Below the pieces are notes generated by a model. The model had not been told where the DNA came from. It did not search any database and worked only from the letters and a program-made list of their open reading frames with translations. This document shows, piece by piece, positions 44,942 through 53,573 of a stretch of DNA of 64,000 bases. Location of the stretch: the NCBI RefSeq assembly GCF_029338195.1, contig NZ_CP119780.1, positions 62,001-126,000 of the forward strand. Direction: 5' to 3'. The stretch's first letter is position 1, and every line of letters begins with the position of its first letter. Origin of the DNA: Haloarcula litorea. Lineage in GTDB: Archaea > Halobacteriota > Halobacteria > Halobacteriales > Haloarculaceae. Position numbers and translations under genes: made by a program.

Positions 44942-45895
44942 TTGGCCGACTATACACCAGCCCTGCATCACGTATCAGCGATAGCTGGCGATCCCCAGCA
45001 GAACGTCGACTTCTTCACCGAAGTCCTTGGGATGCGACTCGTCAAGCAAACCGTAAATTTCGATGAGAAATTTATGTACCACCTCTACTACGGGGATCAC
45101 CGGGGTTCACCAGGCTCTCTCATCACTTTCTTTCCCAACCAACGAGGGAGAGAGGGGCGAATCGGTCAACCCCAACCCTCCGCAACGACGTTCGCGGTAC
45201 CGAACGGGGCCATACCGTATTGGCAGGAGCGACTCGACGATCGAGGCGTCGACGTCGATGAGCCAATCGAACGGTTCGGCGAGACCGTGCTCCAGTTCCG
45301 TGACCCCGACGGCCAACGACTAGAATTAGTCGCTCGCGAAACGGACCGGCCTCCAGTGACAGAGTCGTTCCCTCGTAAATACGCAATCCGTGGCCTCTGC
45401 GGTGTCACGCTGTTGTCGTCAAGCGTGTATCACACTGCAGCACTGCTAGAGATTCTTGATTTCTCGCCGGTCGACCAGCAGGGCGAACGTGTCCGCTACG
45501 GCACACCGGATTCGTCTGTTCCCACGATGGATCTGCTCGATACAGAAACATCGTACGGACGGGAGGGAAGTGGGACCGTCCACCATGTCGCGTTCCGAAA
45601 GGGAACCCGATCACTCGAGAAGTGGCGCGAATATCTTTTCGACGCTGGTCTGGAGCCGACGCGAATCAAGGACCGACGGTACTTCAAATCGCTCTACTTC
45701 CGTGGTCCGGGTGGAATCCTTTTCGAGATCGCGACCGAGGGGCCTGGATTCACCATCGATGCGGACAGATCAGAACTAGGGGCAAACTTGCAGCTTCCGC
45801 CACGGTACGAGCCCGATCGAGAGATGATAACCCGACAGCTCCCCGAACTGGCTCTCCCAGATGAACCAGTTGGGCCAGGTCTAGTGCAAGAATGA
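44942..45895 (+). CDS. VOC-family ring-cleaving dioxygenase, MhqO-like
   Basis: 317 aa. TTG is used as start; TATA at 44907 and homology (ADYTPALHHVSAIAGDPQQN) support it, and no ATG fits. Metal ligands: His in LHHVSAIAGD, His in TVHHVAFRKG and Glu in GILFEIAT. It is homologous to the gene at 40107 across its length, so the island carries two MhqO-like paralogues plus an MhqE-like enzyme. Probably cleaves hydroquinone-type compounds; activity unproven. Confidence 0.9.
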   Translation: MADYTPALHHVSAIAGDPQQNVDFFTEVLGMRLVKQTVNFDEKFMYHLYYGDHRGSPGSLITFFPNQRGREGRIGQPQPSATTFAVPNGAIPYWQERLDDRGVDVDEPIERFGETVLQFRDPDGQRLELVARETDRPPVTESFPRKYAIRGLCGVTLLSSSVYHTAALLEILDFSPVDQQGERVRYGTPDSSVPTMDLLDTETSYGREGSGTVHHVAFRKGTRSLEKWREYLFDAGLEPTRIKDRRYFKSLYFRGPGGILFEIATEGPGFTIDADRSELGANLQLPPRYEPDREMITRQLPELALPDEPVGPGLVQE

Positions 45896-45927
45896 TGCTC
45901 TATCCGCTGGCTGGAGGACGGTTCCGT

Positions 45928-46980
45928 CTAGAATCCCTGTAGGCCATGAAAATCTCCGCGGGGAACGAGAGGACTCTCGGGCAGACCCGCGCGGGGATTC
46001 GGGTCGTTGAACCCACGCGGTGCGACGTCGTTCGGGGAATCCGGATAGAACAACGACGCGAACGCGTGAATATGTTCTCGACCGACGCTCAGTTCCGTCT
46101 GCCCGCCACCGTACATCTCGATTCCTTCCTCCAGACAGTACTCGATTGTTTCGAGTGCTGATTCGACGGTACCGAACCGTGAGGGCTTGATGTTCAACCA
46201 CTCGGGGTCGAACGGAAGCTGCTTGATGCTCTCGACACTCTTGATTGGATAATCCCAGGTCACGCGACGTTCGTGTCCGTCGAACAGGGGCCGTGTCTCC
46301 TCCGTGAGCTCGGGATCTTCGATGAGAGCGTCAGGGAACCCATCGATTACGCGTTCGTAGAGGGCTGGGTCAGCTGACTGGTCGACTGGCGTGCCGCTGT
46401 ATTTCCCTTTCAGATCGACCACTCGAACGGCCCCAGTCCCGGCTAGCTCCCGAATAGTTTCGTCCGTCCAGCTGGAAGTGGGATCGAGTTTGAATTCCAG
46501 TGACGGAATCATCTTCAACCAAGTGTGGACGCGATCGGTGCTCGGCGGGTCCCCGAGTCTCGTGCTCACAGTGAACCTGACCGGGTCGTACTCGCGGCCT
46601 AGCGCGTCGGCGAGGTCGCTTTCCGCTTGCTTCAACGCCAGATCGAGGGCAGCACTTTCGAACGCCCACCTTCTGTACGGGTGTGAGTCGTCTCGTTTGG
46701 GGGTCGCCGCTGGGAAGAGATCGGTATTATCGAGAGTCTCGGAAAACGACGTATGTGTATACTGGCCCGCGATTGGGAGCCGGGTCGCGTTTTCGACAAG
46801 TCTCCTGTGTAGCTCGGGCTCGTAACTGACGTCCTCCCCGAGACCTGTCTCACCGTCGCCCGAGAGTCGAACGACGCTCGTTACCCGTTTGAATTCGCTC
46901 GATGTCTCCTTCTGATAGAGTCCCAGATCGTAGTTTTCGATTTGAAGCGATAGCTCGGACAGGGGATCATATAATGTCAT
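45928..46980 (-). CDS. Enolase-like superfamily protein
   Basis: 350 aa from ATG 46980. The barrel shows VRVVDLKGKYSG (the Lys-x-Lys strand), ALIEDPELTEETRPL (Glu-Asp ligand), RVTWDYPIKSVESIKQ and LNIKPSRFGTVESALETIEY. There is no clear His for mandelate-racemase chemistry, so it is closest to a muconate-cycloisomerase/o-succinylbenzoate-type member with unusual active-site strands. Haloarchaeal relatives are uncharacterised. It is convergent with the dioxygenase gene and might act on ring-cleavage products. Confidence 0.8.
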   Translation of the reverse strand: MTLYDPLSELSLQIENYDLGLYQKETSSEFKRVTSVVRLSGDGETGLGEDVSYEPELHRRLVENATRLPIAGQYTHTSFSETLDNTDLFPAATPKRDDSHPYRRWAFESAALDLALKQAESDLADALGREYDPVRFTVSTRLGDPPSTDRVHTWLKMIPSLEFKLDPTSSWTDETIRELAGTGAVRVVDLKGKYSGTPVDQSADPALYERVIDGFPDALIEDPELTEETRPLFDGHERRVTWDYPIKSVESIKQLPFDPEWLNIKPSRFGTVESALETIEYCLEEGIEMYGGGQTELSVGREHIHAFASLFYPDSPNDVAPRGFNDPNPRAGLPESPLVPRGDFHGLQGF

Positions 46981-47474
46981 TCTCGGTCGTTTGTTCAACG
47001 TATGCGGACGGCCAGCCGAAACCAGCCTGATCGGTTGCTTCTGATTGGGGCGTCCATCGAAACTCCCGATTCGATGCTTTCGAGAAGGCGGCGAAACCGG
47101 CCCGGCGGCTGTTGCCTCCGAGAGCAGCTGCTCCCTCCACGAAAGCGTCATCGTCGGAGTGTTTGTCGAACGATTGGTCACTCACTGTCTATTCCACGAA
47201 CGCCGTTTTCTGATATGGTGGTCGAGCGAGATTCGTATGTGATTCACGATTGGTTTGGATAGGGATTAATGCTATCTGACACCGACGTTACGTAGTACGA
47301 CAGGTGTAACCGCCGAAGCAAAATGCGACGGAACAACCCTCTGTTCCAATCGAAAATCGAATGGTTTCGTCCTGTGACTCGGCTGTTCTATCGATTATAT
47401 TGAAGCAGTTACCTACGATCTATCGAGTGCTGGCTACTGGCCGAAGGCTTCCATCGGGGAACTCTCTCCAGAGA
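46981..47474. other. Intergenic, nothing recognised
   Basis: 494 bp. Probable promoter of the enolase-like gene within the first 100 bp. The rest is moderately A+T-rich (around 47250-47300 and 47380-47410) and has no protein-like frame. Confidence 0.4.
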
Positions 47475-48134
47475 CTAATCTTCGCTCGAGAAACCGATTT
47501 CACTGTGGGTCCCATCGCAGAATGGTTTGTTCGCCGACCCTCCACACCGACAGAGTGCAGTCGAGGACTCTCGGACCGTTTCCGTTTCGCCCGCCTGCTG
47601 GAGTTTGAATCGACCCTGAACCTGGACAGGGCCGTCGGGTATCGGCTTGACCGTTAGCACGCCGTCAGCGTCTTCTCCGCGCGAATCTATTTCGGGGGCT
47701 GTCTTCGATCCAGCTGCCTCAAAATCTACGTCGACGTGACTATTGTCACACAGTGGTTTGTTCTCCGACGCCCCACATCGGCACAGCGCAACGCGGGTGT
47801 CCTCAAGCAACGTCGTATCGTCTGGGGTTACGATTTCGATATCCCCTCGAAGATACAGTGGCCCGTCAGGAGAGACGATGATGTGGTTCTCGTCCGGAAC
47901 AGACTCTTCGGGTCCGCTATCTGTCCGTTTGAACTTCAACGCACCAGTCGGGCAGTCCACGATGACCTCTGAGAGGTCGCCAACGTCGGCATTATCCGGA
48001 TCGATCCAAGGTCGCTTGTCAGGGTCGAACACGTCGGGAAGCCCCCGCACGCACTCTCTGGCGTGAATACAGCGGTTGGCGTCGTAGCTCACTTCGATCT
48101 GTTCTCCGGAATAATAGTGGATGTCTTCGTCCAT
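47475..48134 (-). CDS. Ferredoxin-like plus double CDGSH iron-sulfur protein
   Basis: 219 aa from ATG 48134. N-terminal half: YDANRCIHARECVRGLPDVF then IVDCPTGALKF, a divergent (4Fe-4S) mono-cluster domain. C-terminal half has two CDGSH motifs, CRCGASENKPLCDNSH and CRCGGSANKPFCDGTH, each able to bind one 2Fe-2S cluster with three Cys and one His. The combination is known from bacterial and archaeal CDGSH proteins, which act in redox or iron sensing. Single gene, no evident operon partner. Confidence 0.92.
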   Translation of the reverse strand: MDEDIHYYSGEQIEVSYDANRCIHARECVRGLPDVFDPDKRPWIDPDNADVGDLSEVIVDCPTGALKFKRTDSGPEESVPDENHIIVSPDGPLYLRGDIEIVTPDDTTLLEDTRVALCRCGASENKPLCDNSHVDVDFEAAGSKTAPEIDSRGEDADGVLTVKPIPDGPVQVQGRFKLQQAGETETVRESSTALCRCGGSANKPFCDGTHSEIGFSSED

Positions 48135-49021
48135 AGTACGCTTCCTACTGCTTCCAGACTGATGTACTCTGCCAAAAAGTGTCAAATTTGGGGTATTACG
48201 ACCCTGATTATAACTGCCTCGAAAACCCCGCTAATGGGTGTCGCCACTGTACCTGACCGACGTTCGATCAACTTTCGGGGTTCACACTGTGGATCAAAGG
48301 CTTGACCAGTTCCCTGCGAGTGACTCGAAAATAGAACCCTCTCGTTTGTTCTACTAATCGGGGGACACTCCAAATAAGGGTGGATGCTGAACGAAGGGGA
48401 ACACACCTTGCGGTGCGACCAACACTAGCGAAGGGCACTATCACGACGGTGGGAAATATGACTGGCACTATCGCGGGACGGTTGTCGATTACTCGGGTCA
48501 CGAGGCGATGTTCCGACGACGATTCTTCGTCACCTGACGCGACCTTCCGTCTCCTGTCGGGCGTCCGTACCGGTGAGACCGCGAGCGAAATCGGTGAGGC
48601 CAGTACCACAGACCCAAGCGCGGTCGCGTCGGCGTTCCGGGAACATAACGCAGTCTGTGAGTTCGAGGCGTGAACCAAACAGACGACCGATTGCTTACGA
48701 CGTACGACACGACTGACGTTGATCTGTACGCGTTCGTCGAGAGGGTAGAGTTCCCACCGAACTCCCAATCGAACCTGCCCGCTGCCCGTCGACGAGGATG
48801 TCGTATCCGAGCATCCCCGCCAACAGTGTGACCAGGTCGACATCGACGGTACCGTACTCTTGTGATCCGGTCATTAGCTGTCCGTCGGCGGGCCGTCGCG
48901 TTAATGTAGCGGCCGGACGGTCCGGACTTGAGGAGGCCTCACTCTGTCTCGGTGGGTCTCCTCCGGCGAGAGAGCAAGTGAACACTGCTGCTGGTACGGA
49001 CAGTCACGACACCACTTCCAG
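48135..49021. other. Long intergenic, degraded sequence
   Basis: About 890 bp. The plus frame 48672-48800 reads NQTDDRLLTTYDTTDVDLYA and FVERVEFPPNSQSN, protein-like and ending soon; the minus frame 48770-48870 reads YGTVDVDLVTLLAGMLGYDI. Neither has a known family. A stem-loop lies at 48930-48962 (GGAGGCC...GGTCTCCTCC). Probably eroded genes. Confidence 0.35.
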
Positions 49022-49276
49022 TGGTCTGCACCGTATCACCGGCAGGTCGTGGCCGAGTAACAGCGGCCCGTATCCCATCATATAGTCGAGGTACTGATTG
49101 CCGTCGACATCGACGATGTGGGCTCCTTCACCGTGATCGACGAACGACGGATACGGCTGCGGGTCGGGTCGGACTGGCGAGTTCACCCCCCGACCAACGA
49201 TCCGAGCGCCCCGGCTATATAATCGAGCCGATGCCGAACCCGAACGGTCGAACCGCTCGTTCCCGGAGCCGGTCAC
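49022..49276 (-). pseudogene. Glutamate-1-semialdehyde aminomutase (HemL-like), truncated
   Basis: GTG at 49276 overlaps the stop of the upstream amidotransferase gene. GVNSPVRPDPQPYPSFVDHG then GAHIVDVDGNQYLDYMMGYG match the N-terminal 70 residues of the HemL family, after which the match ends (about 49040) in unrelated residues and a stop. The family is about 445 aa, so over 80 per cent is missing. Pyridoxal-phosphate Lys is absent. Confidence 0.75.
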
Positions 49277-49947
49277 GGTTCACCCTCCGTCTTGGTGTCG
49301 GACTCCGTGACCTGCTGCTCGAGATTGTCGAACAGCGTCCGGAGCCGCTGCTCTAACGGCTCGGTCTTTTCGACCGCCGCCCGCATCGTCTCGTCGTCTT
49401 GGACGAACGGCCCGTCGGGCAGGTCGCCGCTGTTTTCGATGATCTCGTCGACGGTCGTCGACGAGGACTCGAGATGGAACTGGAGACCGACGACCCGGTC
49501 GCCGTAGACGAACGCCTGATTCGCACACGCTTCGGTCCGAGCCACTCGGGTCGCGCCCTCGGGGAGGTCGAACGTGTCGCCGTGCCAGTGGAACACCTCG
49601 TACGTCTCGCCAAAGTCGGCGAACAGCGGTGATTTGGCTGCTTCGGCAGTCGCCTCGACGGGGAACCAGCCGATCTCCGAGATGTCGGCTTCGGAGACCT
49701 GGCCGCCGAGCGCCTCGGCGACCAGCTGAGCCCCGAGGCAGATTCCGACGACCACCTTGTCGGCGTCAACCGCCGTCCGAATGAGGTTTTTCTCCGCCGT
49801 GAGCCAGGGGTACTCGTCGGTGTCGTGGATGCCCATCGGCCCGCCCATAACGATCAGCCAGTCGAACGTGCTGAGGTCGGGGAGCGATTCGCCGTCGTAC
49901 AGGCGCGTCCCCGTCAGGTCGTGGCCCGGAATCGGTTCGTTGCTCAC
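49273..49947 (-). CDS. Class I glutamine amidotransferase-like protein, N-terminally shortened
   Basis: 224 aa from GTG. Cys70 in VVGICLGAQLV and His158/Glu160 in LQFHLES complete the triad, so the catalytic part is intact. The family normally begins with a beta strand and 20-25 residues (of type LQHVPFEGPGSI) before GHDLTGTRLYDGESLP; here these are replaced by a short MSNEPIP, suggesting 5' loss. Function in the family is often unclear (GMP-synthase-like). It was translationally coupled to the HemL-like remnant. Confidence 0.75.
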   Translation of the reverse strand: MSNEPIPGHDLTGTRLYDGESLPDLSTFDWLIVMGGPMGIHDTDEYPWLTAEKNLIRTAVDADKVVVGICLGAQLVAEALGGQVSEADISEIGWFPVEATAEAAKSPLFADFGETYEVFHWHGDTFDLPEGATRVARTEACANQAFVYGDRVVGLQFHLESSSTTVDEIIENSGDLPDGPFVQDDETMRAAVEKTEPLEQRLRTLFDNLEQQVTESDTKTEGEP

Positions 49948-50042
49948 TGATGATCGCCTGTCTGAGTCGAGGTGAGTTGGCGTTGTAAATCAGGTAGTAA
50001 TTTTGAAGCCAGTAGGTCCGAGATTCTGAACAAGGTCAACTC

Positions 50043-50348
50043 ATGCGAATCGGGGAAACAGAGTGGAACGGGATCTGGGAAGTACTAGGCTGTAAATGGA
50101 CGTTTCACATCATCCGATTACTGGCCCAGGAAGACGCCCAGTTCAACCACATCAAGCACGCAATCGAAGGGTTGCCAGCGAGTACTCTCTCAACCCGGCT
50201 GAAAGCACTCCAGCGTGAAGGAGTCGTCACCCGCGATGTCGACGAAACTGCATCGCCACCGACGGTGACGTACTCGCTGACCGAGAAGGGAATCGAACTT
50301 GCAGAGATTATCGCTCAGATCGAAGAACTCGAATCACGGTACTCGTAG
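50043..50348 (+). CDS. HxlR-family transcriptional regulator
   Basis: 101 aa. WEVLGCKWTFHIIRLLAQED, the recognition part FNHIKHAIEGLPASTLSTRL and a wing EGVVTRDVDETASPPTVTYS. It keeps the conserved Cys in GCKW. More divergent from the other HxlR proteins in the window. It lies 95 bp after, and divergent from, the truncated amidotransferase gene. Confidence 0.88.
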   Translation: MRIGETEWNGIWEVLGCKWTFHIIRLLAQEDAQFNHIKHAIEGLPASTLSTRLKALQREGVVTRDVDETASPPTVTYSLTEKGIELAEIIAQIEELESRYS

Positions 50349-50516
50349 TGGAGTGACACAATTACGGGAACTAGCTGACTGGCTGCTAGCTGTCAAATTT
50401 TTCAAATGAAATTAGAGAGATGACACGCATCGAAACCATCCTCCGAGGTTGTGATCTGACTTCAACGGACTACGATTGCGCTGTCAGAAGTCGTGTGCGA
50501 GCTCCAGCGGATGCAA

Positions 50517-51431
50517 TCAGCAGTCAGCCACCGATGGAGTACTGCCTGCTCTGTTCGTAGCAACGATCGAGAGGCTTTCGTCGAGGGTTACGGTGAGCGT
50601 ATCACCATTTTCGGTAAGCGAGAGATCAATTCGCCAGGGGTCGGTCGATTCCACGATTGTACAGTCGTCGCTCACGCACCAGTTCAATCGCCAGTACGGT
50701 GTGGTGGCGAGGTCGATCCCGTGGTCACGATAGAATGAGACGACTGGAGACTGGTCAAGCAGAGCGATGCCGATGGTCGAACACAAGTCGTGATGGCACT
50801 GACGGCACGTGTACTCGGCCCTGAGGTCCGCATCCAGACAGCAGTCTCCACCGCGGACGATTTCAGTCTGCATCTGGCCACTACACTCCGGACAGACACC
50901 GTCTCTGGCGAGACTGTGGAGATGTCGAACTCGCTGGTCGAACGCAGAGAGGGTCTCCTCGTCGTCGCGACCGATCAGTCCGCCCGGTGGAAACGAGTAT
51001 TGTCCGTGCGTGCGGCCACATGCCGGACACCCGATTGCGAGTTGTTCGTCACTGTAGGTCCCGACAAGCGGATTTCCACACTGTGTACAGTCGTCACCCG
51101 TCTCGATTGGTTCGAGATCAGGATGGGCATTAAACGACCCCTCGACGGCTGCCCGCACGACACTCTCCCCGGCTGTTCGGAGTTCATACCCCTCGTCTGT
51201 CTTCCGAACGAAGTGGCCCCTCAGCTGACCCAGATGGTAATTGAACGTCGCACTGTCGTTCGCATCAGATCTCTCGTAGAGTGTGGTGAAATCGATCGGC
51301 TGCTCGTCGGTGTGCCAGAGCGCCTCCAGAATCGCTATCCGTATTTCGTTACCGATTAGCGAAAACGCCTCGGCAGGTCTCAGACAGTGGTCCGATTCCC
51401 GGGCGAGTTCCATCGCCTCCAGCCTGTTCAT
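50517..51431 (-). CDS. ArsR-like HTH regulator with zinc-ribbon C-terminal domain
   Basis: 304 aa. Winged helix AFSLIGNEIRIAILEALWHT then SATFNYHLGQLRGHFVRKTD. Cys pairs CTQCGN, CPACGR, CPECSG and CRQCHH give four zinc knuckles. It is a paralogue of the protein at 29441, and each is upstream of an FMN reductase gene. Here the reductase (51603) is divergently transcribed and the space between contains two nested inverted repeats, so this protein may repress that gene. Confidence 0.88.
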   Translation of the reverse strand: MNRLEAMELARESDHCLRPAEAFSLIGNEIRIAILEALWHTDEQPIDFTTLYERSDANDSATFNYHLGQLRGHFVRKTDEGYELRTAGESVVRAAVEGSFNAHPDLEPIETGDDCTQCGNPLVGTYSDEQLAIGCPACGRTHGQYSFPPGGLIGRDDEETLSAFDQRVRHLHSLARDGVCPECSGQMQTEIVRGGDCCLDADLRAEYTCRQCHHDLCSTIGIALLDQSPVVSFYRDHGIDLATTPYWRLNWCVSDDCTIVESTDPWRIDLSLTENGDTLTVTLDESLSIVATNRAGSTPSVADC

Positions 51432-51602
51432 ACTTCCAGTTGTGTCCAGACGCGCTAAAGTCCTCGCTCGACACCATTTTTGTAATAGAAGTGATGTGAC
51501 CTCGAATTTCTGTCACATCTCCCAAAACGAATTTTTGCAAATCTCGTTACAAAATATCAATTCAGCGAGATTTTTTGTGACAGTAGGCGGTATCCACTAC
51601 CT
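51432..51602. promoter_or_regulatory. Divergent operator-promoter with nested inverted repeats
   Basis: 171 bp, A+T-rich. Outer repeat CTGTCACA (51510-51517) and TGTGACAG (51576-51583); inner repeat AATCTCG (51540-51546) and CGAGATT (51566-51572). A TATA-like AAAATATCAA lies at 51551-51560 between the inner arms, so a bound regulator would cover the promoter. Confidence 0.6.
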
Positions 51603-52199
51603 ATGTCACCCGGAATCGAACCACAGGTAGTTGCACTCTGTGGGAGTCTACGCGACGATAGTCGGACAAGGGTCGCGCTGACGGAGGCGCTGGCGGCATC
51701 CGAAGAGGTCGGTGCTGCGACCGAACTCGTTGACCTGCGCAACTACGAGTTACCTAGTCTGAACGCAGTCGAGACGGCTGTACCCGACGCCGAGAAGTTG
51801 CGAGAGACGATCAAACGGGCCGACAGTGTCCTGCTCGGGACTCCGAATTATCACGGGTCCTATTCTGGAGCCCTGAAGAACGCACTCGATTACTGTGGGT
51901 ATGACGAGTTTGAGGAAACGACGGTCGGGCTACTAGAAGTCGCTGCCGGTGGATTTCCCGGGTCTGCCCTCATACACCTCCGGACCGTCAGCAGAACTTT
52001 GGGCGCGTGGACCCTGCCAACCGAGGTTGCGATTCCTGATTCACATTCGATGGTGGGCGACAACCGAATCAAAGATCAGCACATCGCCAAGCGGACGAAT
52101 CGACTCGGCCAAGAAATCGCTCTGTACGCAGGCGTGGCAGCGTATCCCGACATAGCCGATCGAGCCAGTCCAACCGACGGTGCAACACACCACTACTAG
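51603..52199 (+). CDS. NADPH-dependent FMN reductase
   Basis: 198 aa. FMN loop CGSLRDDSRTRVALTEAL (residues 13-30) and LLGTPNYHGSYSGALKNALD. It is a paralogue of the protein at 30610 and equally close to a regulator. Only 2 bp separate it from a quinone-reductase-like MDR gene, so the two reductases are coexpressed. A role in reducing quinones or related electrophiles is likely from family and neighbours. Confidence 0.9.
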   Translation: MSPGIEPQVVALCGSLRDDSRTRVALTEALAASEEVGAATELVDLRNYELPSLNAVETAVPDAEKLRETIKRADSVLLGTPNYHGSYSGALKNALDYCGYDEFEETTVGLLEVAAGGFPGSALIHLRTVSRTLGAWTLPTEVAIPDSHSMVGDNRIKDQHIAKRTNRLGQEIALYAGVAAYPDIADRASPTDGATHHY

Positions 52200-52201
52200 A
52201 T

Positions 52202-53167
52202 ATGAGAGCGATACGACTTCAGGAAACCGACGGGATCGACGCACTAACCGAGGAGGACGTCTCCTGCCCCGAACCGAGCCCCGACGAATACCTCGTCCGA
52301 GTACACGCGGCCGGAATCAATCCCCTCGATTGGCTTCTCTCCCGGGGGATGCTTCCACACCTGCTCGACACTGACCTCCCGTGGATCCCCGGCTGGGACG
52401 TGTCGGGCGTCGTTGAATCGGTCGGCTCCGACGTGTCCGAATTCGCTCCCGGCGACGCCGTCTTCGGAATGTCACGTCTTCCCGGTGCCGGAGGGGCGTT
52501 CGCCGACCACACCACGATGTCGGCTGATGAAATCGCGGCCAAGCCAGAAGGACTCAGCCATCACGAGGCTGCGGCCGTCCCCATGGCAGGGCAGACGGCC
52601 TTCCACGCACTCTACGAAGAAGGTGACGTTGACTCCGCAGAGCGAGTACTCGTCCACGCAGCGAGCGGTGGTGTCGGACACATGGCTATCCAGTTCGCAG
52701 AACATACGGGAGCACACGTCATCGGAACCGCCTCCGGAGACAACGAGGCATTTCTCCGCGAACTCGGAGTCGACGAGTTTGTCAACTACCGATCGGAGCG
52801 ATTCGAGGAGGTAGTGGACGACGTCGACCTCGTCCTCGATGCCGTCGGCGGGGACGTTCTCGAACGGTCAGTCGAGGTCTTACGGTCGGGCGGCATCGTC
52901 GTCACGCTTCCGGAACCGCCCTCGCAAGCGGCGGTCGACCGATACCACGACGAATACGGCGTCGACGTCCGATTTTTTGATGTCATCACGGATTCGGACC
53001 CGGAGACGCTCCGCCAGGTTGCCGCTCATATTGACGCCGGTGTGGTTGCTCCCAGAGTCAGTGACGTGTATTCACTGTCTAAGATGCAAGACGCACTTGA
53101 CAGGAGCGCAGGGGGTCACGTCCGCGGCAAACTCGCGGTTGGGCTCACGGGAGGAGTCGATGACTGA
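52202..53167 (+). CDS. MDR-family NADP-dependent oxidoreductase (quinone reductase-like)
   Basis: 321 aa. GroES-like N-terminal part (VRVHAAGINPLDWLLSRGML, PWIPGWDVSGVVESVG), then cofactor motif VLVHAASGGVGHMAIQFAEH (residues about 149-168). It lacks the zinc-binding Cys/His of alcohol dehydrogenases, as expected for quinone-reductase/QOR-type enzymes. Second gene of an operon after the FMN reductase. A VOC gene, now dead, overlapped its last bases. Confidence 0.9.
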   Translation: MRAIRLQETDGIDALTEEDVSCPEPSPDEYLVRVHAAGINPLDWLLSRGMLPHLLDTDLPWIPGWDVSGVVESVGSDVSEFAPGDAVFGMSRLPGAGGAFADHTTMSADEIAAKPEGLSHHEAAAVPMAGQTAFHALYEEGDVDSAERVLVHAASGGVGHMAIQFAEHTGAHVIGTASGDNEAFLRELGVDEFVNYRSERFEEVVDDVDLVLDAVGGDVLERSVEVLRSGGIVVTLPEPPSQAAVDRYHDEYGVDVRFFDVITDSDPETLRQVAAHIDAGVVAPRVSDVYSLSKMQDALDRSAGGHVRGKLAVGLTGGVDD

Positions 53168-53417
53168 GGACGCATTCCGACTCGGGAGTATCGACCACGT
53201 CGAACTGTCAGTCCCCGACCGCTACGAGGCGGCCGCCTGGTAGAACGATGCACTGGGACTCAAGGTTGTCGAGGCGTTCAAACATTAGGCCGAGCTGAGT
53301 GCGTATCCATTAATGAGATCCAGCGACGTCGGCAGATCTCGCCCTCACAACGGGTGTGACGGGCTCGTTGTGTTCCACCCGCCGGTGCTGAACGCCACCA
53401 GGGGTCTGCTCGGGTAG
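53160..53417 (+). pseudogene. VOC-family protein with two in-frame stops
   Basis: ATG 53160 overlaps the end of the oxidoreductase gene. LGSIDHVELSVPDRYEAAAW, stop, NDALGLKVVEAFKH, stop, then a frame open to 53417. The first stop (TAG after AAAW) replaces what should be Tyr. The start of a glyoxalase/dioxygenase family member is recognisable; the remainder is eroded. It was the third gene of the reductase operon. Confidence 0.75.
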
Positions 53418-53573
53418 GGCCCGACACCCTCTGCAAGACCGGGGCGATCTGTCGGTTAGCGACTGGCCTACTCCTCGGCCCCGAGTGCTTCGTCGAGGCG
53501 CTCGCGGACGCGATCGAAGTGGTCGCCGATGCGATCTGGCATCGGCCCGAGTGTATTGTCAGCCACAGGTTGG
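53418..53573. other. Intergenic with a 32-codon minus ORF
   Basis: A minus-strand frame 53468-53566 (GTG start) reads ADNTLGPMPDRIGDHFDRVR then ERLDEALGAEE. It is acidic and helical but too short to call. It follows the dead PIN gene closely. Confidence 0.25.

Noticed and set aside
48380-48673. 97-codon plus frame (MDAERRGTHLAVRP)
   Set aside because: Ser/Thr/Arg composition without motif; overlapping minus frame is equally long, so neither strand is favoured.
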